A stretch of 64,000 nucleotides of DNA from CAIKMD01 sp963740675 (GTDB lineage Bacteria; Pseudomonadota; Alphaproteobacteria; ATCC43930; CGMCC-115725): contig CAVUFS010000013.1 in NCBI GenBank assembly GCA_963740675.1, forward strand, positions 124,001 to 188,000. Direction: 5' to 3'. The notes beneath the pieces were generated by a model. That model searched no databases. It saw nothing but the letters and a program-made list of their open reading frames with translations, and was not told where the DNA came from. Position numbers and translations under genes: made by a program. Position 1 is the first letter of the stretch; each line of letters begins with the position of its first letter. Positions 36,240 to 44,844 of the stretch are shown one piece after another.

Positions 36240-36310
36240 AGGCCCGCTTCCTGAGCTTCCTAAGCCATGCTACACCTTGGCGTAGCACCAATGCCGGGGA
36301 GGGCAGGGCC

Positions 36311-36766
36311 ATGGCTAAGATTCGCCATATCGCGCTCGCGACCAACGATCCGATCAAGACGGCTGAGTTCTACAAGCAGGCCTTCGATTTCAAGGAGGTC
36401 GGCCGGACCGGCAATCCGGACGATCCGGGTGGTATCGCTTGGGGCATCTATCTGAGCGATGGCACGCTCAATCTTGCGGTGCTGAAATTCAAGAACGTAG
36501 ATCAACTGGGCAAGGGCCTCGACTATGTCGGCATCCATCACTTCGGCGTGCTGATCGACGATCTCGATAGCTACATCAAGAAGCTCGAGGAAATGGGCGC
36601 ACCATGCTTCATGCGGCCCGATCCGAGCATGGGCGGTGTATTCTTCGAGACAAAATTCCGCGGACCCGACGGCGTTGTCTTCGATTGCTCGGAGCATCCC
36701 TGGGCCGGCGCGGCGCCTGAAGGCAAGAGCGAAGTCGAAGTGAAGGAACTCGCCCCAGCCAAGTAG
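36311..36766 (+). CDS. VOC-family (glyoxalase/dioxygenase superfamily) protein
   Basis: A 151-residue single-module vicinal-oxygen-chelate protein. It starts MAKIRHIALATNDPIKTAEF, with GIHHFGVLIDDLDSYIKKLEE near residue 77 and FRGPDGVVFDCSEHPW near 117. Metal-site residues His6, His78 and Glu near 129 are plausible. GGGGAGGGCAGGG precedes the ATG. The reaction is unknown; members include lyases, dioxygenases and epimerases. Confidence 0.86.
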   Translation: MAKIRHIALATNDPIKTAEFYKQAFDFKEVGRTGNPDDPGGIAWGIYLSDGTLNLAVLKFKNVDQLGKGLDYVGIHHFGVLIDDLDSYIKKLEEMGAPCFMRPDPSMGGVFFETKFRGPDGVVFDCSEHPWAGAAPEGKSEVEVKELAPAK

Positions 36767-36783
36767 CGGTATTCATTTCATCA

Positions 36784-36844
36784 CGTCACCCGCGGACTTG
36801 TTCCGCGGGTCCATGGATTGCTGGGACAAGCCCTGCAATGACGA
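36784..36844. repeat. Dispersed palindromic repeat, type A (inverted copy)
   Basis: The element begins CGTCACCCGCGGACTTG and ends GCCCTGCAATGACGA, the reverse complement of the repeat at 15293-15353 with a few changes. The hairpin ACCCGCGGA/TCCGCGGGT is intact, while the second arm pair has a mismatch. It ends 18 bases before the TPP-enzyme start and so forms part of its leader. Confidence 0.85.
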
Positions 36845-36862
36845 AGTTAGAGGGAGGTTTTC

Positions 36863-38680
36863 GTGAGCGCTGATTCGGGAAAATTGAGCAACGAGCCGCA
36901 AGGGATCGAGCGGCCTCTGCCTTCGGAGGGCAGGAGCCTTTGGGGCAGCGATGTCGCCGGCGACATGATGCGCGCGCTCGACATTCCTTATGTAGCGCTC
37001 AATCCCGGCGCATCCTATCGCGGTCTCCATGACAGCATCGTCAACCGCCTCGGCAACGAGAAGCCGCAGATGCTGCTCTGCCTCCATGAAGAGGCGGCGG
37101 TGGCCGTGGCGCATGGCTGGGCGAAAGTCACCGGCAAGCCGATGGGTGCGATCGTTCACAGCAATGTCGGCCTGCTGCACAGCTCGATGGCGGTGTTCAA
37201 CGCTTGGATGGATCGTGCGCCGCTGTTGCTCTTCGGCGCCACCGGCCCGGTCGATGCGATGAAGCGCCGGCCGTGGATCGACTGGATTCACACGACCAAG
37301 GATCAGGCGGCGCTGATCCGTCATTTCATCAAGTGGGACGACCAGCCCGGCTCGGTTGCGGCGATCCCCGAAGCGATGCTGCGCGCCAAGCAGATCTCGA
37401 CTACGGCGCCGTGCGGCCCGACCTACATCTGCTTCGACGCCGCGCTCCAGGAGCAAAAGCTCGACGCGATGCCGGTGATGCCGGATGCGTCGCGCTTCCC
37501 GTCGCCTGTGCCGGTCGCGCCGCCGCCCGATCAAGTCGAATCTCTCGCGCAGAAGCTGCACGCGGCACAGCGGCCGCTGCTGCTGATGGGCCGCTTCTCG
37601 CGGAGCGAGCAAGGCTGGAAGGAGCGCGTCGCGCTCGCCGAGGCGCTCGGCGCCGTCGTGCTGACCGAAATGCGCAATGCGGCGACGTTCCCGACCGATC
37701 ATCCGCTCGCCGGCGCGCCGCCACTGGGTCAGATCTCGCCGACAGCGAACGAACTCGTGCGTCAAGCCGATCTCATCGTATCGTTCGATTGGGTCGATCT
37801 CGGCGGTGCGCTGATGAGTGCTGCGGGCAAAGGAAAGATTGCCGGCACCGTGGTGCGCATCTCGGTCGATCAATACTCGCATCACGGTTTCGGCATGGAA
37901 TATCACGTCCTGCCGCCGGCCGATCTCTATCTCGCCGCCGAAGCCGACGCGACCGTGACCGCGTTGCTCACGGCCGTGAAGAAGCTCGGTGCGCGCAAAG
38001 CGCCGGCCTGGCCGGATCGCAAGCCGGCGCCTGTGCCGGCAATCCCGGCGCCCGATGCGTCAGGTACGATCTATGTGCCGCATATTGCGCAAACGCTGCA
38101 GAAGCTCGTCGGCGGGCGCAAGACCAGCCTACTGCGCCATTCGCTGTCCTGGCATGGTCATTTCTGGCCGATGCGCGAGCCGCTCGACAGTCTCGGCACC
38201 GATGGCGGCGGCGGCGTCGGCTCGGGGCCAGGTACGTCGGTCGGCATGGCGCTTGCCCTCAAAGGCAGCGGCCGGTTGCCGATCGCCGTGCTCGGCGATG
38301 GCGATTTCTTGATGGGCAATCAGGCGATCTGGACGGCGGTGCATTACCGCGTGCCGCTGCTCGTCATCGTTTGCAACAACCGCTCCTTCTATAACGACGA
38401 ACTGCATCAGGAGCGCGTCGCGAAAGAGCGCGAGCGCACCGTCGCCAATAAGTGGATCGGCCAGCATATCGGCGATCCGGATATCGATCTCGCGACCATC
38501 GCGCGTGGCCAGGGCGCGACCGGCATCGGTCCTGTCCAGAAGCACGGCGATCTCGAAGCCGCGCTGAAAGAGGCGATCGCCGCCGTCGACGACGGCAAGG
38601 TCGTCGTCGTCGATGTGCGCGTCGCGGGCGGCTACGACGCGGGCGCTTCGGCGAACGTGCCGCGCGGCCAAAAGGAATAG
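36863..38680 (+). CDS. Thiamine pyrophosphate-dependent enzyme (acetolactate synthase / benzoylformate decarboxylase-like)
   Basis: A 605-residue enzyme of the ALS/BFD family. The N-terminal Pyr domain has the catalytic Glu in CLHEEAAVAVAHGWAKVTG near residue 77. The central Rossmann domain has RPLLLMGRFSRSEQGW, and the C-terminal PP domain carries the TPP-Mg motif GDGDFLMGNQAIWTAV...NNRSFYND (about 475-512). The start is GTG 36863 after GAGGGAGGTTTTC. It is the first gene of a unit with an ABC importer and a FAH-family hydrolase. It probably decarboxylates or ligates a 2-keto acid derived from the imported compound; the substrate is unknown. Confidence 0.9.
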   Translation: MSADSGKLSNEPQGIERPLPSEGRSLWGSDVAGDMMRALDIPYVALNPGASYRGLHDSIVNRLGNEKPQMLLCLHEEAAVAVAHGWAKVTGKPMGAIVHSNVGLLHSSMAVFNAWMDRAPLLLFGATGPVDAMKRRPWIDWIHTTKDQAALIRHFIKWDDQPGSVAAIPEAMLRAKQISTTAPCGPTYICFDAALQEQKLDAMPVMPDASRFPSPVPVAPPPDQVESLAQKLHAAQRPLLLMGRFSRSEQGWKERVALAEALGAVVLTEMRNAATFPTDHPLAGAPPLGQISPTANELVRQADLIVSFDWVDLGGALMSAAGKGKIAGTVVRISVDQYSHHGFGMEYHVLPPADLYLAAEADATVTALLTAVKKLGARKAPAWPDRKPAPVPAIPAPDASGTIYVPHIAQTLQKLVGGRKTSLLRHSLSWHGHFWPMREPLDSLGTDGGGGVGSGPGTSVGMALALKGSGRLPIAVLGDGDFLMGNQAIWTAVHYRVPLLVIVCNNRSFYNDELHQERVAKERERTVANKWIGQHIGDPDIDLATIARGQGATGIGPVQKHGDLEAALKEAIAAVDDGKVVVVDVRVAGGYDAGASANVPRGQKE

Positions 38681-38695
38681 CGGCCGGCGCGGGCG

Positions 38696-39565
38696 ATGCG
38701 CGCGGCGGCGTCGCAGATGCGGAGCGAGGAGAGCGGGAAAACCCGCTCTCCAACGCTTGCCGTCGAGGCGCTAACCAAACGTTTTACCGATCTCTCGGCG
38801 ATCGAGAGCGTCTCCTTCGCTGTCAGAAAAGGCGAATTCGTCGCCCTGATCGGCCCGTCTGGTTGCGGCAAGTCCACTCTCTTCAACATCATCGGCGGTC
38901 TGATCGGCGACTATACGGGTCGCGTGCTGGTCGATGGCGAGCCGATTGCCGGCGCCCATCGCGCGATCGGCATGGTGTTCCAGGAAGAGTCGACGTTTCC
39001 CTGGCGCACCACGCTCGACAACATCGCTTTTCCGCTCGAGGTCGCCGGCGTTAAGAAAGCAGAGCGAGAAGCTCGAGCGCGCGAGCTCGTGAAGCTTGTT
39101 GGTCTCGAAGGCTTCGAGGCGCGCTATCCGGCCGAGCTTTCGGGTGGCATGCGGCAGCGAACGGCGCTGGCGCGCACCCTCGCTTTTCAGCCGAAGATAC
39201 TGTTGATGGATGAGCCTTTCGCCGCGCTCGACGAGCAGACGCGGCTGTTGCTCGGCGACAAGCTGCTGCAGATTCAGCAAGAGCTGCAGCAGACGACCTT
39301 GCTTATCACGCATAACATCGCTGAAGCGGTGCAGCTCGCCGATCGCGTCGTGGTCATGACGTTCCGGCCGGGAAGGGTGAAGCGCATTTTCGAGATCGAT
39401 CTGCCGCGGCCGCGCGACTCCGCGATCGTCAGCTCGGCGGCTTTTGGACAATACGTGGCGCAGATCTGGGCCGATCTGCGTGAGGAAGCCAGCAAAGGCC
39501 TGAGCGCGAGCGAGGCATCGCTCGCCCGTCGTTCGGGCAATAACGAGGGAGGGAAGGATGCGTAG
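38696..39565 (+). CDS. ABC transporter ATP-binding protein (NitT/TauT family)
   Basis: The 289-residue ATPase of an importer. Walker A GPSGCGKST is near residue 62, Q-loop FQEES near 104, signature LSGGMRQRTALARTLA near 150, Walker B ILLMDEPFAALDEQT near 174, and the switch His in LITHNIAEAV near 207. It starts 15 bases after the TPP-enzyme stop (alternative ATG 38717) and overlaps the next gene by 8 bases. Confidence 0.94.
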   Translation: MRAAASQMRSEESGKTRSPTLAVEALTKRFTDLSAIESVSFAVRKGEFVALIGPSGCGKSTLFNIIGGLIGDYTGRVLVDGEPIAGAHRAIGMVFQEESTFPWRTTLDNIAFPLEVAGVKKAEREARARELVKLVGLEGFEARYPAELSGGMRQRTALARTLAFQPKILLMDEPFAALDEQTRLLLGDKLLQIQQELQQTTLLITHNIAEAVQLADRVVVMTFRPGRVKRIFEIDLPRPRDSAIVSSAAFGQYVAQIWADLREEASKGLSASEASLARRSGNNEGGKDA

Positions 39566-40514
39566 ATATTGGGCGATATCGGCGGCATTGGTTCTTGCGG
39601 CGGCGATCCCGGCGCGTGCCGACAGTTTGAAGATCGCGATTCCGCAGAAAGGCGCTTGGGACACGTCCTTTAGCGTCTATGGCGATCGCCAAGGATTCTT
39701 CAAGGAACAGAATATCGATCTCGACATCACCTATACCGAAGGCGGCGCGACCACCGAGACCGCGGTGATCTCCGGCAGCGTCGATGTCGCGGTCGCGACC
39801 GGCACGCTCGGTATTCTTTCCGCTTATGTGAAGAACGCACCGGTGCGTATCATCTCGGCAGAATCAACCGGTGCCGCCGACACCTATTGGTATGTGAAGG
39901 CCGGCAGCCCGATCAAAAGCTTCAAGGATCTAAGCGGCAAGACGATCGGTTTCTCGGCACCTGGCTCGTCGACCAATCTCGCGGTGCTGAACCTGCTGAA
40001 AGAGAACGGTATTACCGATGCGAAAATAATTCCGGCCGGCGCTGCGCCTGCGACTTTCACGCAAGTGATGTCGGGCCAGATTGATGTTGGTTGGGCACCG
40101 GCACCGTTCGGCATTCCGGACCTCAATTCCGGGAAGATCGTGATGATCGCGCGCTCGAATGATTCGCCCTCGGTGCGCAACGAGACCATTCGTGTCAACG
40201 TCGCGAACCTCAATACGCTGCAGCAGCATCGCGATCTGATCGTGCGGTTCATGAAGGCCTATGTGAAGTCGGTCGATTGGGCCTACACCAATCCCAAGGC
40301 GATCGACTATCTCGCCGAAGACAACAACATGCCGCATGAGGTCGCTGCCGATACGGTGCATAAATTCGCATCGCGCGAAGCGAACGATCCATTCTCGTTC
40401 AAAGGCATCGATCGCGTCCTCGACGAGGCGCTTGCCGCCAAGCGCATTCCGAAAGCGATGAAAGAGGACGAAGTGAAAGGCGTCTTCGATATCGTGTGGA
40501 AGCCGGGTCAGTGA
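39558..40514 (+). CDS. ABC transporter substrate-binding protein (NitT/TauT family)
   Basis: A 318-residue periplasmic binding protein with signal MRRYWAISAALVLAAAIPARA. It has GDRQGFFKEQNIDLDITYTEGG, SGSVDVAVATGTLGIL, and VMSGQIDVGWAPAPFGI. It differs in sequence from the three orphan paralogues and sits with its own ATPase and two permeases, so this is a complete importer. Family members bind sulfonates, nitrate, pyrimidines or aromatic acids. Confidence 0.93.
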   Translation: MRRYWAISAALVLAAAIPARADSLKIAIPQKGAWDTSFSVYGDRQGFFKEQNIDLDITYTEGGATTETAVISGSVDVAVATGTLGILSAYVKNAPVRIISAESTGAADTYWYVKAGSPIKSFKDLSGKTIGFSAPGSSTNLAVLNLLKENGITDAKIIPAGAAPATFTQVMSGQIDVGWAPAPFGIPDLNSGKIVMIARSNDSPSVRNETIRVNVANLNTLQQHRDLIVRFMKAYVKSVDWAYTNPKAIDYLAEDNNMPHEVAADTVHKFASREANDPFSFKGIDRVLDEALAAKRIPKAMKEDEVKGVFDIVWKPGQ

Positions 40515-40548
40515 ACGTTTGGCTGAGCTCGCCACTCATAACAATTCT

Positions 40549-40615
40549 CGTCACCCCCGCGAAAGCGGGGGTCCAGGACCGTCGCACTGGATTCCCGCTT
40601 TCGCGGGAATGACGA
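40549..40615. repeat. Dispersed palindromic repeat, type B (inverted copy), at an ABC permease start
   Basis: The element begins CGTCACCCCCGCGAAAGCGGG and ends TTTCGCGGGAATGACGA, the reverse complement of the type seen at 28391-28466. It lies between the binding-protein stop (40514) and the first permease, and its AATGACG end supplies the ATG at 40609. Confidence 0.88.
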
Positions 40616-41361
40616 TCAAAAAAAGTTTGCCCGCACTTACCGGTCTTGCCGCGATCGCCATTTTGCTCGCGCTTTGGCAGGCGGCGGTCGCGCTTGGCTT
40701 TGTCAGTCCGCTGGTGGCGCCGGCGCCGAGCGATATCGCGGCGAGCTTTCCGCAGCTCATCACGGATGAGGGCTTGATCCAGCGCTTCCTGCAGACTTTC
40801 GCCGAAGCGCTGGTCTCGGCGGGGCTCGCGGTGGTAGTCGGCACCGCGATCGGTTGGTGGCTGCACGCGAAACGCTGGGCGGGGCTCGCTTTCGAAAGCT
40901 GGGCCTCGAGCTTCGCCGCGGCGCCGCTCGTGCTGCTCTATCCGCTGTTCCTGGTGTTCTTCGGCCGGAATGTCGGCACGATCATCGTGATGAGCTTCCT
41001 CACCGCGCTGCCGTCGATCGTGCTGAAGACGAAAGAGGGGCTCGATGCGATCCGCGGCGTCCTGATCAATGTCGGGCGTAGCTTTCGGCTGACGCCGGCG
41101 CAGCTTTTCTGGAAGATCATGCTGCCGGCGGCGGTGCCGACGCTGTGCACCGGCATTCGGCTCGGCCTTGTTTATGCGCTGATCAGCGTTGTCGGAATCG
41201 AATTCCTGATCAATTTCGGCGGCCTCGGCGAGTTGATCGATGATCTCGCGCAGCGCTGGGAAATACCGATGATGTATGGTGCGATCAGCTTCGTCGTGCT
41301 CGCCAGCATCTGCTTCTTCTATCTGACCGAAAGGCTCGAGCGATGGCTGAAGCACAGCTAG
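40609..41361 (+). CDS. ABC transporter permease (NitT/TauT family), first
   Basis: An inner-membrane permease of BPD type with about six segments. The coupling-loop region is RSFRLTPAQLFWKIMLPAAVPTLCTGIRLGL near residue 160. Here it is started at ATG 40609 (MTIKKSLPALTG), giving 250 residues. The frame is open back to TTG 40519, but those 30 residues are the translated dispersed repeat (RHPRESGGPG, WIPAFAGMT) and are probably not ancestral. The ATG itself belongs to the repeat end, so the original start may have been lost. It overlaps the second permease gene by 19 bases. Confidence 0.87.
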   Translation: MTIKKSLPALTGLAAIAILLALWQAAVALGFVSPLVAPAPSDIAASFPQLITDEGLIQRFLQTFAEALVSAGLAVVVGTAIGWWLHAKRWAGLAFESWASSFAAAPLVLLYPLFLVFFGRNVGTIIVMSFLTALPSIVLKTKEGLDAIRGVLINVGRSFRLTPAQLFWKIMLPAAVPTLCTGIRLGLVYALISVVGIEFLINFGGLGELIDDLAQRWEIPMMYGAISFVVLASICFFYLTERLERWLKHS

Positions 41362-42122
41362 CGCCGTCGGTGTCGCGTCGGCGCTGGTCGCCGGTGTTGC
41401 CGCTGCGCATCGCGACACTGCTCGCGCTCTGGGTGATCTGGGAAGTGATTGCGCGATCCGGGATCGTCTTCCAGGGCGTGGTACCGAGCTCGTTCGCCAT
41501 CGCCGCGGCGGTCGCCGATCTGCTCATAAGCCCAACCTTTTATTGGAATCTCGAGCTGACGCTGATCGAAGTGGCGGTGTCGCTGCTGTTGGGCTCTTGC
41601 ACCGGTATCATTGTCGGTCTCGCGCTTGGTGCGAACCGCTTCGCCGGCAAGGCGTTCGAGCCTTACATGCATTATCTCGCGCCGACGCCGAAGATCGTGT
41701 TCCTGCCGATCCTGCTCGTTCTGTTCGGTGTCGGGCCGGGCTCGAAGATCGCGATGGGAACGCTGTCCTGTTTCTTCCCGATGGTGCTGTCGGTGGCGAG
41801 CGGCGTACGCCAGGTCGATCCGGTGTTGCTGCGGGTCGGCCAGAGCTTCCATCTCTCGTTGTTGCAGACGGTAAGAAAGATTTATCTGCCGGCGCTGGTG
41901 CCGCCGATCGCGACTGGGCTGAAGCTCGGCACCGGCGTCGCAATCATCGGGTGTCTCTTGGCCGAGATAAAAATGTCCAATCGCGGCCTTGGCTTCCTGA
42001 TCATGCAGTATTACGCGCAGTTCCGCATACCCTATATGTACGCGGCGCTGCTGATCGCTTTCGCGATCGCTGCCGGCGGGAACGTGCTGATCGCGCGGTT
42101 TCTTCGTCTCCCTGGCAAATAG
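41343..42122 (+). CDS. ABC transporter permease (NitT/TauT family), second
   Basis: A 259-residue inner-membrane permease. It has about six hydrophobic segments, the cytoplasmic coupling block GQSFHLSLLQTVRKIYLPALVPPIATGLKLG near residue 160, and PTPKIVFLPILLVLFGVG near 115. It overlaps the preceding permease and completes a heterodimeric importer with the ATPase at 38696 and the binding protein at 39558. Confidence 0.92.
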   Translation: MAEAQLAPSVSRRRWSPVLPLRIATLLALWVIWEVIARSGIVFQGVVPSSFAIAAAVADLLISPTFYWNLELTLIEVAVSLLLGSCTGIIVGLALGANRFAGKAFEPYMHYLAPTPKIVFLPILLVLFGVGPGSKIAMGTLSCFFPMVLSVASGVRQVDPVLLRVGQSFHLSLLQTVRKIYLPALVPPIATGLKLGTGVAIIGCLLAEIKMSNRGLGFLIMQYYAQFRIPYMYAALLIAFAIAAGGNVLIARFLRLPGK

Positions 42123-42184
42123 GCGACTGGCCGCGAAGAGTCGCGCGGTCTAAACTACCCTCCAGCCAATAATGGGAGGGTCAC

Positions 42185-43144
42185 TTGGCCAACGAATATC
42201 GTCTTTTGAGCTATCGCGATGCGGCTGGTATCGCGCGCGCTGGCGTGTTGTTCAACGATCGCGTTCTGCCGGCGACGCCACTGCTGGAAGGCGCACCGGG
42301 CATCGATTCATCCTCGGTACTCGGCTTGCTGCAAAGCTGGGGAGAAGTGCATCCGCGCATCACCGCGGCGCTGGGCCGGGTGAAGCCGGGTGACGGCCGG
42401 CCGCTGGGCGAGATCGCGCTTTTGGCGCCGATCCTCTATCCAGGCGCGGTGTTCTGCGCCGGCGCCAATTACTGGGACCATATGAAGGAAATGAACGAGC
42501 GCCAGCGGCGCCTCACCGGCAAGGAACCGCCGGAGCCGAAGAAGGCGAAGGATCCGTGGTTCTTCATTAAGACCGGTGCGCATTCGATCATCGGCGACGG
42601 CGCCAATGCCCGGATGCCGGCGCTGTCGCAGAAGCTCGATTGGGAAGCCGAGATCGGCGTCGTCATCGGCAAGCCCGCGCGCAACATCTCGCTCGAGCGC
42701 GCCCATGATGTGATTGCCGGCTATACCTGCGTCAACGATCTCTCGGCGCGCGATCTCAGCGTGCAGCAGGATCGCGCGGGCGGTGGCATGTATATGGACT
42801 GGCTCGGCCAGAAATGTTTCGACGACGGCTGCCCGATGGGGCCGTGGATCACGCCGGCGGCTTTCGTGGCCGATCCCAACGACATCGCGTTGAAGCTCTG
42901 GGTCAATGGCGTCGAGAAGCAAAACTCGAACTCAAAGAACATGATCCACAACATCGCCGAGCAGATCGTCTCGCTCAGCCAACACGTGACCTTGCGGCCG
43001 GGCGACGTGATCGCCACTGGTACGCCGGCGGGTGTCGGCGCGGGCCGCGGCGATAGCGGCGAGTTCCTCAAGGCCGGCGATGAGGTCAAGGTCGAAGTGC
43101 AGTATGTCGGCACCTTGACCAATCGCATGGTGGCGGCTTCGTAG
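42185..43144 (+). CDS. Fumarylacetoacetate hydrolase-family protein
   Basis: A 319-residue FAH-family enzyme. It has YPGAVFCAGANYWDHMKEM near residue 85, the metal-binding core KLDWEAEIGVVIGKPARNIS near 147, CVNDLSARDLSVQQD near 181, and the terminal GDVIATGTPAGVGAGRG. The start is TTG 42185 (MANEYRLL) after GGGAGGGTCAC. Family members hydrolyse or decarboxylate ring-cleavage products such as fumarylpyruvate, acylpyruvates or 2-hydroxyhepta-2,4-dienedioate. Its place at the end of the TPP-ABC unit, near a gentisate-dioxygenase-like gene, fits ring-cleavage catabolism, though this is inference. Confidence 0.9.
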   Translation: MANEYRLLSYRDAAGIARAGVLFNDRVLPATPLLEGAPGIDSSSVLGLLQSWGEVHPRITAALGRVKPGDGRPLGEIALLAPILYPGAVFCAGANYWDHMKEMNERQRRLTGKEPPEPKKAKDPWFFIKTGAHSIIGDGANARMPALSQKLDWEAEIGVVIGKPARNISLERAHDVIAGYTCVNDLSARDLSVQQDRAGGGMYMDWLGQKCFDDGCPMGPWITPAAFVADPNDIALKLWVNGVEKQNSNSKNMIHNIAEQIVSLSQHVTLRPGDVIATGTPAGVGAGRGDSGEFLKAGDEVKVEVQYVGTLTNRMVAAS

Positions 43145-43180
43145 CACGCACGGCATTGCGCGGGGCGGGGCTGCGAGTTC

Positions 43181-43603
43181 ATGCTCCGCGCAATGAGCAC
43201 CGAATGGCCGGCGACGGCGCCTGAAACCCGTGCGGATGATGAAGCCGCCCTTGGTTATCGCGTCTTCGTCCGCGACCTCGTTCTTCCCTGCAGCATCGGC
43301 ATCTACCCCCGCGAGAAGGGGCTGCGCCGGCGCGTGCGCGTTAATGCCGAAATCCGGGTCACGTCGCCGCTGCCGAGCGCCGACGATTTTGCCGACGTCG
43401 TCAATTACGAGACCATCGTTGCCGGCATCAAGGCGATCACCGAGGCAGGGCATATCAATCTTGTCGAGACGTTGGCCGATCGCATCGCCACGCTCTGCCT
43501 CGCCGATCACCGCGTCAGTTCGACCCGCGTGATGGTCGAGAAGCTGGACGTTTGGCCCGAGACGGAAAGCGTCGGGGTCGTCGTCGAGCGCAAGCGCCGT
43601 TAA
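43181..43603 (+). CDS. folB: Dihydroneopterin aldolase
   Basis: Folate synthesis; converts dihydroneopterin to 6-hydroxymethyl-dihydropterin. Family motifs: CSIGIYPREKGLRRRVRVN near residue 38, FADVVNYETI near 70, HINLVETLADRIA near 91, and the catalytic Lys in VMVEKLDVWPE near 120. It has 140 residues; ATG 43193 is an alternative start. It is convergent with folP, the two stops being 3 bases apart. Confidence 0.93.
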   Translation: MLRAMSTEWPATAPETRADDEAALGYRVFVRDLVLPCSIGIYPREKGLRRRVRVNAEIRVTSPLPSADDFADVVNYETIVAGIKAITEAGHINLVETLADRIATLCLADHRVSSTRVMVEKLDVWPETESVGVVVERKRR

Positions 43604-43606
43604 GCT

Positions 43607-44743
43607 TTAGGCGCCGTCCGCGATCGCCTGCCAAATGGCGACCGCTTGCTTGGTTTCCGCGACATCGTGAACCCGGAGGATCTGCGCGCCTTGGCGTAGA
43701 GCCTGAAGCGCGCCGGCGATCGAGCCCGGCAATCTCTGCTCGGCCGGCGCGTTGCCGCTAAGCCGGCCGATGCTCGATTTACGCGACACGCCGATCAGCA
43801 CGCCGCAGCCCAATGCGTGAAGCAAGCCGAGCCGCGCCATGATCTCGAGATTGTGCGCAAGGGTTTTGCCGAAACCGATGCCGGGATCGACGACGATGCG
43901 ATGCCGCGGAATGCCGGCCGCCTCGCAGGCAGCGACGCGCTGCGCGAGATAATCGGCAACATCGAGCGATGCTAATACATAATGCGGATCCTGCTGCATC
44001 GTGCCGGGGTCGCCGCGCATGTGCATGAGGATCACCGGCGCGCCGGTCTTGGCGGCGATATCGAGACTTCCTTCGCCTTCGAGCGCGGAGACGTCATTAA
44101 TAATGCGTGCGCCCCAGGTGAGCGCCGCAGCCATCACCTTGGCGTGGCGCGTATCGACGGAGATCGCGACACCGGATGCGGCAAGAGCGCACACGACGGG
44201 CTCGAGCCGCTGCAGCTCTTCTGCTTCGGAAACAGGAGCGGCGCCGGGTCGCGTCGACTCTGCGCCGATATCGAGGATGTCGGCGCCCGCTTCGTGCATC
44301 GCGCGGCCGAGCGCGATCGCGGTGTTGGGGTCGCCGCCACTGCCGCGATAAAAGCTATCAGGCGTCGCATTCACGATACCCATGACGAGCGGCCGGTCGA
44401 GCGGTAGCCCGGCCCAGTGGCAACGTGCCTCGCTGATGCGAGTGAGCTGCGTCTCGATGCGCGCACGCCGTGTCGCGTCGAGCTGACTCGCCCAATATTG
44501 CACGCGACGCACGGGCGCGAGTGCGGAGACGACATCGTCGCCCTGGCGCCCCATCACTTCGATCTGCGTAAAAGCGCTGTTTCCACCGGCCAATGACAAG
44601 GCGGTGCCGTGTTCGATTGCGTTGCGCGCGGCACTGCCGGTGAGGAGCGCTTCGGGGCGCAGCCAGATCGCGGAAGCAGGAGCATCGATTGCTTCGAGCG
44701 CGCGCGCCATCGTGCGCGTGCCGTCGGGATTGTCGTTGGTCAT
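43607..44743 (-). CDS. folP: Dihydropteroate synthase
   Basis: Joins 6-hydroxymethyl-dihydropterin pyrophosphate with p-aminobenzoate; the sulfonamide target. Motifs: VMGIVNATPDSFYRGSGG near residue 120, DIGAESTRPGAAPVS near 157, ARIINDVSALEG near 212, ILMHMRGDPGTMQ, DPGIGFGKTLAHN and GVSRKSSIG. At 378 residues it is about 100 longer than the minimal enzyme because of an N-terminal extension with its own ordered-looking sequence, an arrangement I believe is common in this group. Confidence 0.94.
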   Translation of the reverse strand: MTNDNPDGTRTMARALEAIDAPASAIWLRPEALLTGSAARNAIEHGTALSLAGGNSAFTQIEVMGRQGDDVVSALAPVRRVQYWASQLDATRRARIETQLTRISEARCHWAGLPLDRPLVMGIVNATPDSFYRGSGGDPNTAIALGRAMHEAGADILDIGAESTRPGAAPVSEAEELQRLEPVVCALAASGVAISVDTRHAKVMAAALTWGARIINDVSALEGEGSLDIAAKTGAPVILMHMRGDPGTMQQDPHYVLASLDVADYLAQRVAACEAAGIPRHRIVVDPGIGFGKTLAHNLEIMARLGLLHALGCGVLIGVSRKSSIGRLSGNAPAEQRLPGSIAGALQALRQGAQILRVHDVAETKQAVAIWQAIADGA

Positions 44744-44809
44744 GCCGGCATTTTGCCAAATCCGCCTCGCGACGTCAGGCGCGCATTATGCGAAGTGGAT
44801 AGCGACGGG

Positions 44810-44838
44810 TTGTGGCATGCAGGGGCGATGTCCATATG
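44810..44838 (+). promoter_or_regulatory. Possible promoter of the small RNA
   Basis: TTGTGG (44810-44815) and CATATG (44833-44838) are separated by 17 bases. Transcription would begin near 44845, just before the first hairpin of the RNA. Confidence 0.4.
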
Positions 44839-44844
44839 TCGCTC

